DNA of 64,000 nt, taken from assembly GCF_009847015.1 (NCBI RefSeq), contig NZ_WVEM01000003.1:1-64000 (forward strand), written 5' to 3'. Shown in pieces: positions 44,178-53,177 of this stretch. This DNA comes from Sunxiuqinia indica (GTDB taxonomy: Bacteria > Bacteroidota > Bacteroidia > Bacteroidales > Prolixibacteraceae). The position numbers and the translations under genes were made by a program. A model generated the notes under the pieces. The model was given only the letters and a program-made list of their open reading frames with translations. It did not search any database and was not told the origin of the DNA. Positions within the stretch are counted from its first letter, which is position 1; every line of letters starts with the position of its first letter.

Positions 44178-45089
44178 TCAGTATCGATTTCTTTTTCCCT
44201 TTCCAGATTTTAGACTTTTTCGTTTATTTCGCCCGACATTTTGTTCGAAACGTTCATTCTTTAGTTGATAGAACAGCGATTTAAGCAATTCTTTTTTGAA
44301 ATCTCCTAAAAACCGAACCTTTTGTTTTTCATTCTGACCACAGTTCAATGTGTTGTCCAAACAAAACCTCGGCCTCTCATCAAAATCGCCCATCTTCACC
44401 GGATACCTCACCGGATTCCCATTCTCATCTGTCACAAACACCAAAAATCCACGCCCAACCTGTTTTACTTCAACATTAAACAACTTCAACGCCTGATCAT
44501 ACATCTCTTTGGAGGTTATAAACTCCATCCTGTTGAGTTGAGAAAATAAGCTTTCCAGGTTTTGTTTCAGGTTTTTACTGGAGCCTGAGAATCGATAGTT
44601 CAGTTTTTCCTGGGTATCATCTTTGGTTAGCTGGTATTTCTGCTCCAGTTCTTTGATAAACCGCTGCGACTTTTCTTTCTCATAACTGTCTTTGATCTTT
44701 TTACCGGTATCACAATCGATACGGGTAGATACAATATGAAAATGTACCCGTTCCAGATCCGCATGTTTATAAACCAGGTACGGCTGGTTCCCATAACCCA
44801 AGTGTTCCATCAAGTTACCGATCTCAGTTCTGATACCGGCATCGCCCAGACGGACTAAATCACTGACTGTTGGATTAACAGATATATGTAATCCGGGCTT
44901 TTTAACACGGGTATTCCGCTCTTCAATCTCCTGAAATACCCTATACCTATCATTTCTGTTCCCCAGAAAAGGATTCATTACAGGCATATTCTGGCTGTGA
45001 TAAAATGAGGCCCATTTCTTATCGATTTTTCGCTCGTTGTAAAACAAGGCGTTTTTTGTGCTGCAAGTCTGGTGGATTTTAATAATCAT
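44178..45089 (-). CDS. MobP-type relaxase (mobilisation nuclease)
   Basis: This 303-aa protein of the relaxase/mobilisation nuclease family has the three-His metal site in KHADLERVHFHIVSTRID (His 109, 116, 118), the LHISVNP block (His 68) and an N-terminal Tyr 17 in NALFYNERK, a likely nicking tyrosine. It would cut one strand at oriT and lead it into the recipient. It follows the relaxosome protein gene by 33 bp, and the probable oriT lies just before that gene. The C-terminus is short and basic. It corresponds to MobB of Bacteroides elements. Confidence 0.9.
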   Translation of the reverse strand: MIIKIHQTCSTKNALFYNERKIDKKWASFYHSQNMPVMNPFLGNRNDRYRVFQEIEERNTRVKKPGLHISVNPTVSDLVRLGDAGIRTEIGNLMEHLGYGNQPYLVYKHADLERVHFHIVSTRIDCDTGKKIKDSYEKEKSQRFIKELEQKYQLTKDDTQEKLNYRFSGSSKNLKQNLESLFSQLNRMEFITSKEMYDQALKLFNVEVKQVGRGFLVFVTDENGNPVRYPVKMGDFDERPRFCLDNTLNCGQNEKQKVRFLGDFKKELLKSLFYQLKNERFEQNVGRNKRKSLKSGKGKRNRY

Positions 45090-45122
45090 GATCTGGGATT
45101 CTCTTTTGGTTCGGGATACAGA

Positions 45123-45518
45123 TTAGTGAAGGTATTTGTGGAGCATGGTTAGGCATTCCCGCATCATATCAAAAGCCATCTTTAAAAGCTGCCGGTCATT
45201 GTCATCGACCCTGTAACCGGCAAAAGAGTTCATCCGTTTGGAAAGTTGGTTCAGGTTCACACCAATCTTGTTCAGCTCGTAATCCAGGCTCTTTAACTGG
45301 TCCCTGGCTTCCTCATCCAGCGAAAAAACTTTCCACTTTGTCTCACGAAAAACTTTTGTGCGGATCAGATCGCTCATACAGCCATACTTCCCACTTTTTG
45401 TCAAAGCTTTTAAACGAAGCTTCTCTTCCTGGGAAACCCGGATGATGAGCTTTGCATTTCGTTTATCTGTATCTGGTAACTTGGGTCGCATGGCTTGTTT
45501 TTCTGTACCTGACTTCAA
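45123..45518 (-). CDS. relaxosome accessory protein (MobC/NikA-like, ribbon-helix-helix)
   Basis: This 131-aa protein has an RHH-type N-terminal region NAKLIIRVSQEEKLRLKALT and the helix KVFSLDEEARDQLKSLDYEL, with LNKIGVNLNQLSKRMNSFAG matching the mobilisation accessory family. Such proteins bind oriT and recruit the relaxase. The probable oriT begins 3 bp upstream of its start. It corresponds to MobA in Bacteroides conjugative elements. Confidence 0.87.
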   Translation of the reverse strand: MKSGTEKQAMRPKLPDTDKRNAKLIIRVSQEEKLRLKALTKSGKYGCMSDLIRTKVFRETKWKVFSLDEEARDQLKSLDYELNKIGVNLNQLSKRMNSFAGYRVDDNDRQLLKMAFDMMRECLTMLHKYLH

Positions 45519-45520
45519 GG

Positions 45521-45631
45521 GTTCAAAGAGGGGGATTATTCAGTTTTCGGGGAATGGGCGTTTGCCCCGCAGGGCAAGGTGAAAAGGTTTTTGTGCATAC
45601 AAAAACACAACTTGCAGCCCCCTCTTTGAAC
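45521..45631. other. probable origin of transfer (oriT)
   Basis: Three nested inverted repeats lie directly upstream of the relaxosome gene. The outer pair is GTTCAAAGAGGGGG (45521-45534) with CCCCCTCTTTGAAC (45618-45631), 14 bp and perfect. Inside are a TTGCCC/GGGCAA hairpin (45562-45577) and a TTTTTGT/ACAAAAA hairpin (45588-45605). Inverted repeats next to mobA-type genes mark oriT in Bacteroides elements. The nick site itself is not assigned. Confidence 0.65.
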
Positions 45632-45744
45632 TAAGTTTTCCTCTCTGATTTCCTCTTCTTTTCTTCGATCAAAATGGATAAAAAAGAAAGGGAAACCTGC
45701 TATTCAGTATTTCCCCTTCAGGATTGGAAACGAGACTAACTAAA

Positions 45745-46437
45745 CTAACTAACTTTTTGCTTTGCCCCGGCTTTCTTTTCGGCCTTGACATCCTGTTTCT
45801 GATCTTCCGTTTTTTCCATCTTTTCTTGCTTAAAATTGGAAAAGCTGATATTCCTCCCGGCTGCATCTACCTGGATCGTGGCTCCAAACTTTTTATCGTT
45901 TTTACCCATCATACCAGCCACTTCGACCTTTTGTCCTGCAGCCAGCTTATCTTTCTGTTCAGCTGTTAAGGCCACCCCTTTGATCTTGTCAGGCACCTGG
46001 ATGTAACTGGCTCGCAAGGGGATCATTTCATTGGTTTTGGGATCAATGGCCAGGTAATAATTGTCTTTCTGCCCGTTGCGGCTGGTCAGTTCCACTGTCT
46101 TACCCAGGTTCTTATCATTTAGCAAAGCTCCCTTTTCTTCTTTGGTAAACTTATGCCCCATGTATTCATCCGGGACGTTAAGCCTTTGGATCGGGTGTAC
46201 CTTTATGTCCACCGATCCGTCATCCTTGCTCTGTAAGCGGATTTTTGCGGGGATTTTATATTCTTCGTCTCCAATCCTGGCATTAATAGTGTAGAGCTTG
46301 TCTGAACGGAATCCATTCAGAAAATCGGTCATTTCCCGTTTTTCCATTTGTTTAATCAAATCGGATTTAATACCTACTTTTTCGAGTTTGTCGAACGGAA
46401 CCTGGTCCATCGACATACGTGTACTTTGTTGTTCCAT
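45745..46437 (-). CDS. DUF4099/DUF3945 domain protein of conjugative elements
   Basis: The protein has 230 aa. The N-terminal half (VPFDKLEKVGIKSDLIKQME, then DGSVDIKVHPIQRLN) is DUF4099-like. The second half (MGHKFTKEEKGALLNDKNLG through KFGATIQVDAAGRNISF) is DUF3945-like. Proteins of this kind are common on Bacteroidota conjugative elements and often fused to topoisomerase or helicase domains. Here the protein stands alone and ends in a Lys-rich tail. It may serve DNA processing in the donor. It reads toward oriT and lies 30 bp downstream of the PH-domain gene. Confidence 0.8.
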   Translation of the reverse strand: MEQQSTRMSMDQVPFDKLEKVGIKSDLIKQMEKREMTDFLNGFRSDKLYTINARIGDEEYKIPAKIRLQSKDDGSVDIKVHPIQRLNVPDEYMGHKFTKEEKGALLNDKNLGKTVELTSRNGQKDNYYLAIDPKTNEMIPLRASYIQVPDKIKGVALTAEQKDKLAAGQKVEVAGMMGKNDKKFGATIQVDAAGRNISFSNFKQEKMEKTEDQKQDVKAEKKAGAKQKVS

Positions 46438-46467
46438 GATTTTAATTTTTATTGTTTTACAAAAGGG

Positions 46468-46983
46468 TTAATCCACTTCAAATACATGCTTTTCCCTGCG
46501 GTTTCGTTCCACAAAACCACGAAGGACAGTATAGGTGTCTTCCGTTTTTCGGATCGCTTCTATCCGAAAAACCGGGCTTGTTTTGTCAGAGGTATAAATT
46601 ATGAGGGTTCCAAGGCCAAACATCCGGTAGATAAAAGGCCTGTCTATTCTAAAATCCTTTACCCTGTAAAGTTCGATGTATTCATATTTCCGGCTAAGGA
46701 TTCCCGAATAATACTTTAACTCTTCCGGGGTAATCTCGTATCGGGTACAACGTACTTTTAGCACCTGGTATCCCAGGTTCAGACCAGCGATAACTGCCAG
46801 ATAAACGGGCAATCGAAAGAGATGCACTGCTATTTTATAGGGTACAAAACCCACAGGCAATTGCTCCCGGATTAGCGTATCTAACAGGAAGAGCGCCGGT
46901 ATCAGAATCGATACCAGTAGAAAATTCCCCAGGTTCAGCAGTTGGGATGGCCTGCATTTGATATAGCTTGTATTTTCATCCAT
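46468..46983 (-). CDS. bacterial PH-domain membrane protein
   Basis: This 171-aa protein has two membrane segments near the N-terminus (FLLVSILIPALFLLDTLI and LPVYLAVIAGLNLGYQVL), followed by a bPH_2-like domain: RYEITPEELKYYSGILSRKY, YIELYRVKDFRIDRPFIYR, LGTLIIYTSDKTSPVF. Such YdbS/YdbT-like proteins are membrane-associated with no firm function. It lies between the coupling-protein gene (30 bp upstream) and the DUF4099 gene and is co-transcribed with the transfer genes. Confidence 0.82.
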   Translation of the reverse strand: MDENTSYIKCRPSQLLNLGNFLLVSILIPALFLLDTLIREQLPVGFVPYKIAVHLFRLPVYLAVIAGLNLGYQVLKVRCTRYEITPEELKYYSGILSRKYEYIELYRVKDFRIDRPFIYRMFGLGTLIIYTSDKTSPVFRIEAIRKTEDTYTVLRGFVERNRREKHVFEVD

Positions 46984-47013
46984 GGTGTTTCTATTTTTTG
47001 TTTGTCTTTCAAT

Positions 47014-48969
47014 TTAAGCTTTGTCTGTTTTGTCCTCTTTTTCTTTTTGATTGGGGTTTGACATCTGAATTTTCCGGATATCATTTTGAATCCTGGTCCG
47101 GTTTCGTTCAAGCACTTCAGGGATATTATCGAATTGGTAAAAATCCGGGATCGGGACATACCGGTCTTCTTCCCGCTGGAGGGCTTTTACATCTGCCCGG
47201 ACCAGGCAATTAAAGTTTTTCTGGCTGACGTTTTCACCGAAGTTATCAGCTACCTGCCCAACCATCCAGCCCTGTGGCAGGGTGGCAATCTTTCCTTCCG
47301 GGACCAAGTAATCCAGCTGGGTAGAAAACGTCGATGACTGGGTATTGCGGTTAATATTCAGGGATTGGCGTTCCTGCAGGATTTTGCCCATCCTGTTTTG
47401 GATAAATTTGGCCGTTTCTCCCGCAGCCTGTCCACACAGAACATTGCCAATGTTGCTGGTAATGGCATTGGCCTGTTCTTTCCCGTAATCCCGGATCAGC
47501 TGATCAATGGTCTGAACTCCCAGCAATGTTGATATACGATTGCTCCGTGCCGTAGCAATTAGGGTATCCAGTCCCCGGAAATAAATGGTTGGAAGCTCGT
47601 CAAAAATAAGCGATGAAGCTTGCTGTCCCTTTTTATTGATCACCTTCAGCATCCGGGTGATAAAAAGCGACAAAACTGCCCCGTACATTTCCACCCTGAG
47701 TGGATTATTGGCCAGGCATACCACTTTGGGTGAATCCAGATTATTGATATCCAGGGAAAAGTCATCACCGCTGCATATCCAGTAAATCTCGGGGCTGATG
47801 ATTTTTGAAATAGCAATCTTTAAACTCCCAAGCTGTCCTTCCAACTGTTCGCTGGCCCCGCGCTTGTGGGCATTGATAAACGGGTTAATAATGTTGGCTA
47901 CATCCTTTTCCTGCTCCAAAATGGCAAAGAGTTCATCATAGTCCATCTGAAGCAATTCAATGGCATGGGGCAAAGTGCAAAACTGTCCATCTTTATACTT
48001 TTTTAAAAACCAGATCACGGCAGCAAAAAAGGAAACGGCACTTTCAGAAAAGAACTCCCCCTGTTTTCGTATCCATTCCCTGTTCAGGTTATACAGGATC
48101 GTGCGTGAGGATTCAAAAGCATCAATGGGGCTTTCCATCCACTCCGGAGTCAGCGGGTTACACCGAAAGGATTTTTGGATATTCTCAAAGTTGATCACGT
48201 AGAATTTTGCCGATTCAGGCAGTTTGCCGCCTTTCCTTGCTTTCAGAAAATGGTTGTAGGTAACCAGTGATAAATCCGGGTACTTAAAATCATAGACACA
48301 CATCGAAAAGCCCTTTTTCAAATGTTGCCGGATAAAGGGCAGTACCACCGAAAAGGATTTTCCTGATCCGGGAGTTCCAATGACCATTGCCGCCCGAAAA
48401 GGATTGACAATATTGATCCAGCCTTCATGTTCGAAGCCTTTGTGCTGGTAGAGAGTCAGAAGGTTCACCGAATACTCGTTCTCTTTCAAAACTTCTTCCT
48501 GCGGAAAGCTTTCATTCTCCACATTAAACCGGTCTTTCATCAAATTGACATTGATCAGTTTGGAGATATTGTCAAAACCAAGATTTAAAAGAATAAAGCC
48601 GGTAAAAGTCAAAATCATGTATGCAAGAGGATAAGGCTCAAAAACCACCAGGCTTCCCCAATACAAAACTAACCCGGCCACAACCTGGCGGATTATCACC
48701 GATACGGTCAGCTCCCGATCCTTGTGGGCTTTGGTTCCGATACAGGTAATAGCCAGGAAAACAAGACAAACGGCCTTGGATTTATACACATCAGAAATAA
48801 ACCACAAGCCCTTGATCTTTCCCAGCAAAGGGGCAAGCTCTGCCATCCATATTCCATAATAGGTAAAAAACGGCAGACAGCTAATGTACATCGAAACAAT
48901 CAGCAACAGGTAGCTGAAAAAGCGAAATCCTTCGTGCAGTTTGACCAGTTCTCTTGGCTCGTTAACCAT
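47014..48969 (-). CDS. type IV coupling ATPase (VirD4/TraG-like; MobC of Bacteroides elements)
   Basis: The protein has 651 aa. The N-terminal 150 residues hold several membrane segments (LLLIVSMYISCLPFFTYYGI and others). The motor domain has Walker A VIGTPGSGKSFS (196-207) and Walker B SLIFDELPTIYF, followed by ATARSNRISTLLGVQTIDQL. It links the relaxase-DNA complex to the secretion channel. It follows TraN in the same operon by 68 bp. In Bacteroides naming this protein is MobC and TraG is the VirB4 ATPase, so I give no symbol here to avoid confusion. Confidence 0.93.
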   Translation of the reverse strand: MVNEPRELVKLHEGFRFFSYLLLIVSMYISCLPFFTYYGIWMAELAPLLGKIKGLWFISDVYKSKAVCLVFLAITCIGTKAHKDRELTVSVIIRQVVAGLVLYWGSLVVFEPYPLAYMILTFTGFILLNLGFDNISKLINVNLMKDRFNVENESFPQEEVLKENEYSVNLLTLYQHKGFEHEGWINIVNPFRAAMVIGTPGSGKSFSVVLPFIRQHLKKGFSMCVYDFKYPDLSLVTYNHFLKARKGGKLPESAKFYVINFENIQKSFRCNPLTPEWMESPIDAFESSRTILYNLNREWIRKQGEFFSESAVSFFAAVIWFLKKYKDGQFCTLPHAIELLQMDYDELFAILEQEKDVANIINPFINAHKRGASEQLEGQLGSLKIAISKIISPEIYWICSGDDFSLDINNLDSPKVVCLANNPLRVEMYGAVLSLFITRMLKVINKKGQQASSLIFDELPTIYFRGLDTLIATARSNRISTLLGVQTIDQLIRDYGKEQANAITSNIGNVLCGQAAGETAKFIQNRMGKILQERQSLNINRNTQSSTFSTQLDYLVPEGKIATLPQGWMVGQVADNFGENVSQKNFNCLVRADVKALQREEDRYVPIPDFYQFDNIPEVLERNRTRIQNDIRKIQMSNPNQKEKEDKTDKA

Positions 48970-49037
48970 ATCTGGAAGATTAGAGGGTTAGAATGATAAA
49001 TATTAGAATGGAGGCATCCAGAAAGCCTTGCAATAGA

Positions 49038-49853
49038 TCAAAGTTTTCGGGCTTGGAGGATGTCTCTGTTTTTCAGTTCAAAGCTGAGCTTTCGTCCGGT
49101 ATTGCCCAGGGCTTTTTCATTCAGTTCAATTCTCAGGATTCGCCCGTCGGGAATGGTCATTTTTTCAAAGACAAACACTTCGCGAACGCATGTTTCTCCC
49201 GGAATCCGGCTTACCTTGTTTCTTTGAAAATCCGGCAGAACCTGGTATTCCTGCACATTGGTGGCTTTAACAACCCGTTTATCCGTTATCCAGAAATGGA
49301 TGCTTTCCACATCGTAAGTCAATTGGGTTTTGTTTTTCATTTCGAGTTCAAAAAACAGGGCATCATCTTTTAAATGAATGGAATTGAGCCGGATTTTGAT
49401 CCCGTCTTTTTCTGTTTTTCGTTTATGGTAGCATTTGCGGCAATGATGTTTATCCAGTATCCGGTCGCAATGGTCTTTCAGCAGGTAATCAGGCATCAGT
49501 TTTCCAGAAAATGTCAGGGCATCCTTTGACTGGAAAATTTCCACAGGGTAGGTGATCGGCACATCGTTGCCGTAACGAAGTTCGAAAGAATAGATGTGAT
49601 CGGCACAGACCACGGTAAGCGATGTCGGTTTTTCAAAAGGCCCGGTAGCCTTAATGCGTACCATGTTTGAGAGTTCAGGCACTACTTCAGCCTGTACCAG
49701 CGAATAATCACCTGCCTGGACATAATCGACTTTGTCCGGGCAAACCAGGTGAGAGGTTTTGGTATCAGAAACTTTCAGAGTATCAGATGCGGTTTGAGCC
49801 TTTACGGACAGCCCGACCTGCGCACAAAAAAGGATAACTAAAAATGCTTTCAT
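49038..49853 (-). CDS. traN: conjugative transposon protein TraN (DUF4138)
   Basis: This 271-aa secreted protein has a signal peptide ending VGLSVKAQ. Beta-rich DUF4138 segments include LVQAEVVPELSNMVRIKATG and LFFELEMKNKTQLTYDVESI. A CRKCYHKRKTEKDG stretch holds two Cys. It is thought to form part of the outer channel, like VirB9. It lies 5 bp after TraM, the standard tra order. Confidence 0.88.
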   Translation of the reverse strand: MKAFLVILFCAQVGLSVKAQTASDTLKVSDTKTSHLVCPDKVDYVQAGDYSLVQAEVVPELSNMVRIKATGPFEKPTSLTVVCADHIYSFELRYGNDVPITYPVEIFQSKDALTFSGKLMPDYLLKDHCDRILDKHHCRKCYHKRKTEKDGIKIRLNSIHLKDDALFFELEMKNKTQLTYDVESIHFWITDKRVVKATNVQEYQVLPDFQRNKVSRIPGETCVREVFVFEKMTIPDGRILRIELNEKALGNTGRKLSFELKNRDILQARKL

Positions 49854-49858
49854 GGTGT

Positions 49859-51061
49859 TTATTTGGGTTTGTTAACTAAATAGACCAGGGTATTTTTTTT
49901 GACCGTGACTTTTTTGATGCGGACCAGCCGGAGCAACGACTGGGCGGTTCGGTCTGCCGCCTGGATACCGGCATAGGTTAAGGGATTACCTGTCACGGCA
50001 AACATGGAGGAGGTATTGGTTGAACTGCCCACTTCTTTTGCTACTTTTCGGGCAGCATTATCGGGAACATACAAGCCCACCAGCCCGTCCAGGTCATAAA
50101 CGGTGATCTCCACCGGGATAAAGTTGTCGACCACCTGGACCTGCCGGATACTGATTTTCAGGCGTTCATTGGCCACCTCGCAGGTGCCGTATAGAAAGGT
50201 TCCCTTCGGGATTTTTTCACTGCCCAGCCAGCCGTCTTCCAGCAGGCGAAGTTTAACCCGGTTGCCAGTTAATACCGTGGCCGTTTCATACACTTCAGCT
50301 TTTAGGATAGAAGCTGTTTGCTCTTTGGGTTTAAACACTGATTGTCCTGCTTTTTCAAGAACAGCTTTCTTATTTCTTTCCTCCTCCTGTTTTTGCAGGA
50401 TGGATTGGGCTTGGATGAGCTGATTGCTTAACGAATCATTCTGTTTTGAAAGGCTTGCATTTTGCCGGAATACACGGTCAAGCTCTTCAATGCCCGTTAC
50501 CGGAATATTCGGCTCTGGCTGTTTCTCCCTTGAAGTTGCTTTTAAGACTTGCTCCGTTTTTCTATTTTGTTCGGCATTTAATGCTTTTGAATGAGGCTCA
50601 GATTTGACAGCTTTCCCTGTTTCCAGCTCACCGCGGATTTGCTTTTGCCGCTGCTGAATGTGCTTTAATAACTGGATCGGATCGGTGGTATTACTTTCAG
50701 GGGAAATACCGGAAGGTTCACTGTTTGCCATTTCCTCTTCAGACGTTTCAGCCAGCGTAGGGCCAAGCTCAGCGGTATCACTTTTACTTTCTTCCCCTTC
50801 ACCCAGGATGTTGTAATCATGGCTTAGGGTGATCTCATCCTGCGAAACAGCTGCATCTGTTTTGTCAATGATCTCGATGCTTCGGTCTGCCTCCGGCAGG
50901 TTGAAATTAGCGCCCCTTATAGTATCCTGGCTTTCCCGGTTTTGGCTTTTCCCTGTTGGATTTTTCCCGCCACCCAGGATATAAAAGAGCAGCACAATAA
51001 AGGGGATCAGCACCAAAGGCAGAAAAAGCAGTGGCTTATTTCGTTTCAGGATCGCTTTCAT
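49859..51061 (-). CDS. traM: conjugative transposon protein TraM (VirB10-like)
   Basis: The protein has 400 aa. A short N-terminus with one membrane segment (LLFLPLVLIPFIVLLFYILG) is followed by a long Glu/Gln/Lys-rich periplasmic linker with coiled coil at about residues 195-245, then a C-terminal beta domain (VKLRLLEDGWLGSEKIPKGT, FIPVEITVYDLDGLVGLYVP) typical of TraM/VirB10. It bridges inner and outer membrane in the transfer channel. It overlaps the TraL-like gene by 26 nt. Confidence 0.92.
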   Translation of the reverse strand: MKAILKRNKPLLFLPLVLIPFIVLLFYILGGGKNPTGKSQNRESQDTIRGANFNLPEADRSIEIIDKTDAAVSQDEITLSHDYNILGEGEESKSDTAELGPTLAETSEEEMANSEPSGISPESNTTDPIQLLKHIQQRQKQIRGELETGKAVKSEPHSKALNAEQNRKTEQVLKATSREKQPEPNIPVTGIEELDRVFRQNASLSKQNDSLSNQLIQAQSILQKQEEERNKKAVLEKAGQSVFKPKEQTASILKAEVYETATVLTGNRVKLRLLEDGWLGSEKIPKGTFLYGTCEVANERLKISIRQVQVVDNFIPVEITVYDLDGLVGLYVPDNAARKVAKEVGSSTNTSSMFAVTGNPLTYAGIQAADRTAQSLLRLVRIKKVTVKKNTLVYLVNKPK

Positions 51062-51410
51062 GGATGCGCTTTTTTAAAAGGTTTTCAAACGAATCAACGG
51101 GCATTTCAAAAGTCAGGGACTTTTGCTTTTCAGAAGTTGATGTTCCGGGCAGAGTTGTGTCTGCCTGTAAAGCAGGGCCTTGGGGGTCAAGCTTCGCGTG
51201 CGAAAGTTCCGGCGCAGGGAGTAAAAAAGACGCCAGGTAAAACAGAAATAGAAATGATAGCACGATAATCCATTTTTGCTTCCGCTTTTTCGGTTCAAGC
51301 AGCTTGTCCTTATCGTCCATCCTGCTGATAAACCGGGTGAAGCGGCTTACATCCTTAAACTCAGGTGTAACCTGTTTTTGCTTTTTGTTTACTGTTTCTG
51401 AAGTATTCAT
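51036..51410 (-). CDS. small single-span Tra protein in TraL position
   Basis: This 124-aa protein is cytoplasmic for its first 45 residues (TRFISRMDDKDKLLEPKKR), then has one membrane span (WIIVLSFLFLFYLASFLL) and a periplasmic tail. It sits exactly where traL sits in Bacteroides elements, between traK and traM, and overlaps traM by 26 nt. Sequence likeness to TraL/DUF3989 is not strong enough for me to assert a homologue. It may be a scaffold protein. Confidence 0.72.
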   Translation of the reverse strand: MNTSETVNKKQKQVTPEFKDVSRFTRFISRMDDKDKLLEPKKRKQKWIIVLSFLFLFYLASFLLPAPELSHAKLDPQGPALQADTTLPGTSTSEKQKSLTFEMPVDSFENLLKKRIHESDPETK

Positions 51411-51428
51411 AGTTGAAAAATTTCAGGG

Positions 51429-52055
51429 TTAAAAAGATTTGCGTTTTTGTGTTTCCAGGTCTTTGTTGTCCGTGATCAGCCAGTTTTCAATAAGGAAACC
51501 ATGCGGGTTATTGTCCGTCCGTGAGATGTTTCTGAGCTGACCGGTGGTTTCCAGCCTACGGATGGTGATGTTGGATTTACGGACAATGCGCTGCTTCCCG
51601 AAATACCGGAACTGGTAGGGGTAGGCCGAAAAATCAACGTGGACTGAATCGGTCTCCAGGGTCATACTGATATCCGAGGCGATCACCTGGTTATAGACAT
51701 TGTTTTCCTTATAGGAGCGATACTGCTTCATGGCAGAACCATCCGCCAAAAAGAGGGCCTCGCGGGTGTTGTTTTCAATGTACTGCTTATCCGGTTCCAT
51801 GGTGAAAAACAGCTCATGAAACCGTTTGATATGATCCCGGGCCTCAGCCGGGCGGTTCTCGGAGATGTCGGCCCTTAGTGCCAAAAGCAGCGATTTGCCG
51901 TTGTCCAGCACATAGATTTTCTGGCGTGAGCGTTCCACCAGCTGCAGGGAACGAATGAAGACAAACGAACTGAAGCCAATCAGGACCAGACTCACCGCCA
52001 GAAGGACGTAAACAGTAAAGCGGAATTTTCGCTGGATGTCAAATACCTTTTTCAT
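51429..52055 (-). CDS. traK: conjugative transposon protein TraK (VirB8-like)
   Basis: This 208-aa protein has one N-terminal membrane segment (FTVYVLLAVSLVLIGFSSFVF), then a helix with KIYVLDNGKSLLLALRADIS and a beta domain ending NNPHGFLIENWLITDNKDLE. The FFTMEPDKQYIENNTREALF stretch is typical of TraK. It is thought to be an inner-membrane assembly factor. It lies 18 bp before the TraL-position gene and 64 bp after traJ. Confidence 0.92.
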   Translation of the reverse strand: MKKVFDIQRKFRFTVYVLLAVSLVLIGFSSFVFIRSLQLVERSRQKIYVLDNGKSLLLALRADISENRPAEARDHIKRFHELFFTMEPDKQYIENNTREALFLADGSAMKQYRSYKENNVYNQVIASDISMTLETDSVHVDFSAYPYQFRYFGKQRIVRKSNITIRRLETTGQLRNISRTDNNPHGFLIENWLITDNKDLETQKRKSF

Positions 52056-52119
52056 TTATTATTTGTGATTGATTATTGATGAATGATTCTCAATTCTTTG
52101 GATATTGGATATTTGCCTG

Positions 52120-53070
52120 CTATTTCATGGCTCCTTTGGTAATGGCCATTAATGCAGCAGTGCGTACCAGCCTTCCTCCACCGGTGTTGGTTCCCGAAGC
52201 ACTGATGATCCACGAAGCTATTTTGGGGATCATGATCAGCCCGACAATCCCACACAGCGGGACCACCAGGTTGGAAACATAATACATCGATGGCATGTAG
52301 ACCAGGGAACTTTTGATACTGGCAATTTCGGCTTCAAGCACATAGATCAGTATTTCCTGCACCAGCGATAGGATGACAAGGGCGATGGGCAGGTACAGGT
52401 TCACATTGATAAAGCGGGCTATCCAGCCCAGGTAGTTATCCTGGAACCCGTCAAAGATGGAGACGGCAAAGACCAGCGGCCCGAAAATGACCAAGAGGAC
52501 ACAAAAGACTGTCCGTAGAAAAGCAATCAGGTAAACGATGGCCTCAAAAAGGGATTCCATCAGCTGGCGGACCCCGTCCATGAAGTAAAAATTGATCTGG
52601 TGCTGCAATGCCCTACCCGAAATAATATTATAAGAAGTTAACAGCATGTTGATTCCCTTGTCCCAAAGGGTGGCTTCCTTTTCCTCATTTTCCTGGAAGG
52701 CAGGAAGGTCAGCGTAGAAAATGGCATCCTGCTTTTCTTCCAGCCGTTGGGCAACAATGTGCTTTTTATCTGCATAGACCGCTTCGGACAGCTTGGTGAG
52801 GCCTTTGGTCGGAACCATCAACAAATGGACAAAAGGCCCCCAGAAACTGATCACCAGCACTAGGGCAAAAGGACGTAATAGGGGCAGCAGGGAGATTGGG
52901 TTATCGGCAATCAGTTGCTCATAGATCCGTTTGGAGATATACAAAAAGGCAGCGATGCCGCCAATGGCGCGGGCCATGTTCACCAGCAGCCGGGCATTGT
53001 CCATCCCTCCCTGGATCAGCACATCGGTAAAATCGAAAAAGTTTTTCGTGGTTATAACCTGTAAAAGCAT
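52120..53070 (-). CDS. traJ: conjugative transposon protein TraJ (VirB6-like)
   Basis: This 316-aa polytopic inner-membrane protein opens with VITTKNFFDFTDVLIQGGMD, has a Gly/Ala-rich first helix (ARAIGGIAAFLYISKRIYEQ), an amphipathic middle, and four more hydrophobic helices (VILSLVQEILIYVLEA and others). Its closing TKGAMK and the SASGTNTGGGR loop are typical of TraJ. It probably lines the inner-membrane DNA pore. Confidence 0.93.
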   Translation of the reverse strand: MLLQVITTKNFFDFTDVLIQGGMDNARLLVNMARAIGGIAAFLYISKRIYEQLIADNPISLLPLLRPFALVLVISFWGPFVHLLMVPTKGLTKLSEAVYADKKHIVAQRLEEKQDAIFYADLPAFQENEEKEATLWDKGINMLLTSYNIISGRALQHQINFYFMDGVRQLMESLFEAIVYLIAFLRTVFCVLLVIFGPLVFAVSIFDGFQDNYLGWIARFINVNLYLPIALVILSLVQEILIYVLEAEIASIKSSLVYMPSMYYVSNLVVPLCGIVGLIMIPKIASWIISASGTNTGGGRLVRTAALMAITKGAMK

Positions 53071-53100
53071 ATTGGATAAGATTTAAAACCCCTCCTAACC

Positions 53101-53121
53101 TTCCGGCAAGTTGCCGGAGAG
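53101..53121. repeat. short GC-rich palindrome between tra genes
   Basis: TCCGGCAA (53102-53109) and TTGCCGGA (53111-53118) form an 8-bp perfect stem with a 1-nt spacer, flanked by CCCCTCCTAACC and GAGAGGGAC. The C-rich/G-rich surround gives further pairing. It resembles dispersed palindromic elements of Bacteroidota genomes and lies in the 107-bp gap between traJ and the gene upstream. Confidence 0.55.
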
Positions 53122-53177
53122 GGACACAGAGGGATTGGTTAATTGTAAATCGTAAATAGTTAAACCGTAAATTTTCT

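Noticed and set aside
45452-45634. 60-aa plus-strand frame across the oriT region
   Set aside because: Its sequence is dictated by the inverted repeats and overlaps the relaxosome gene start.
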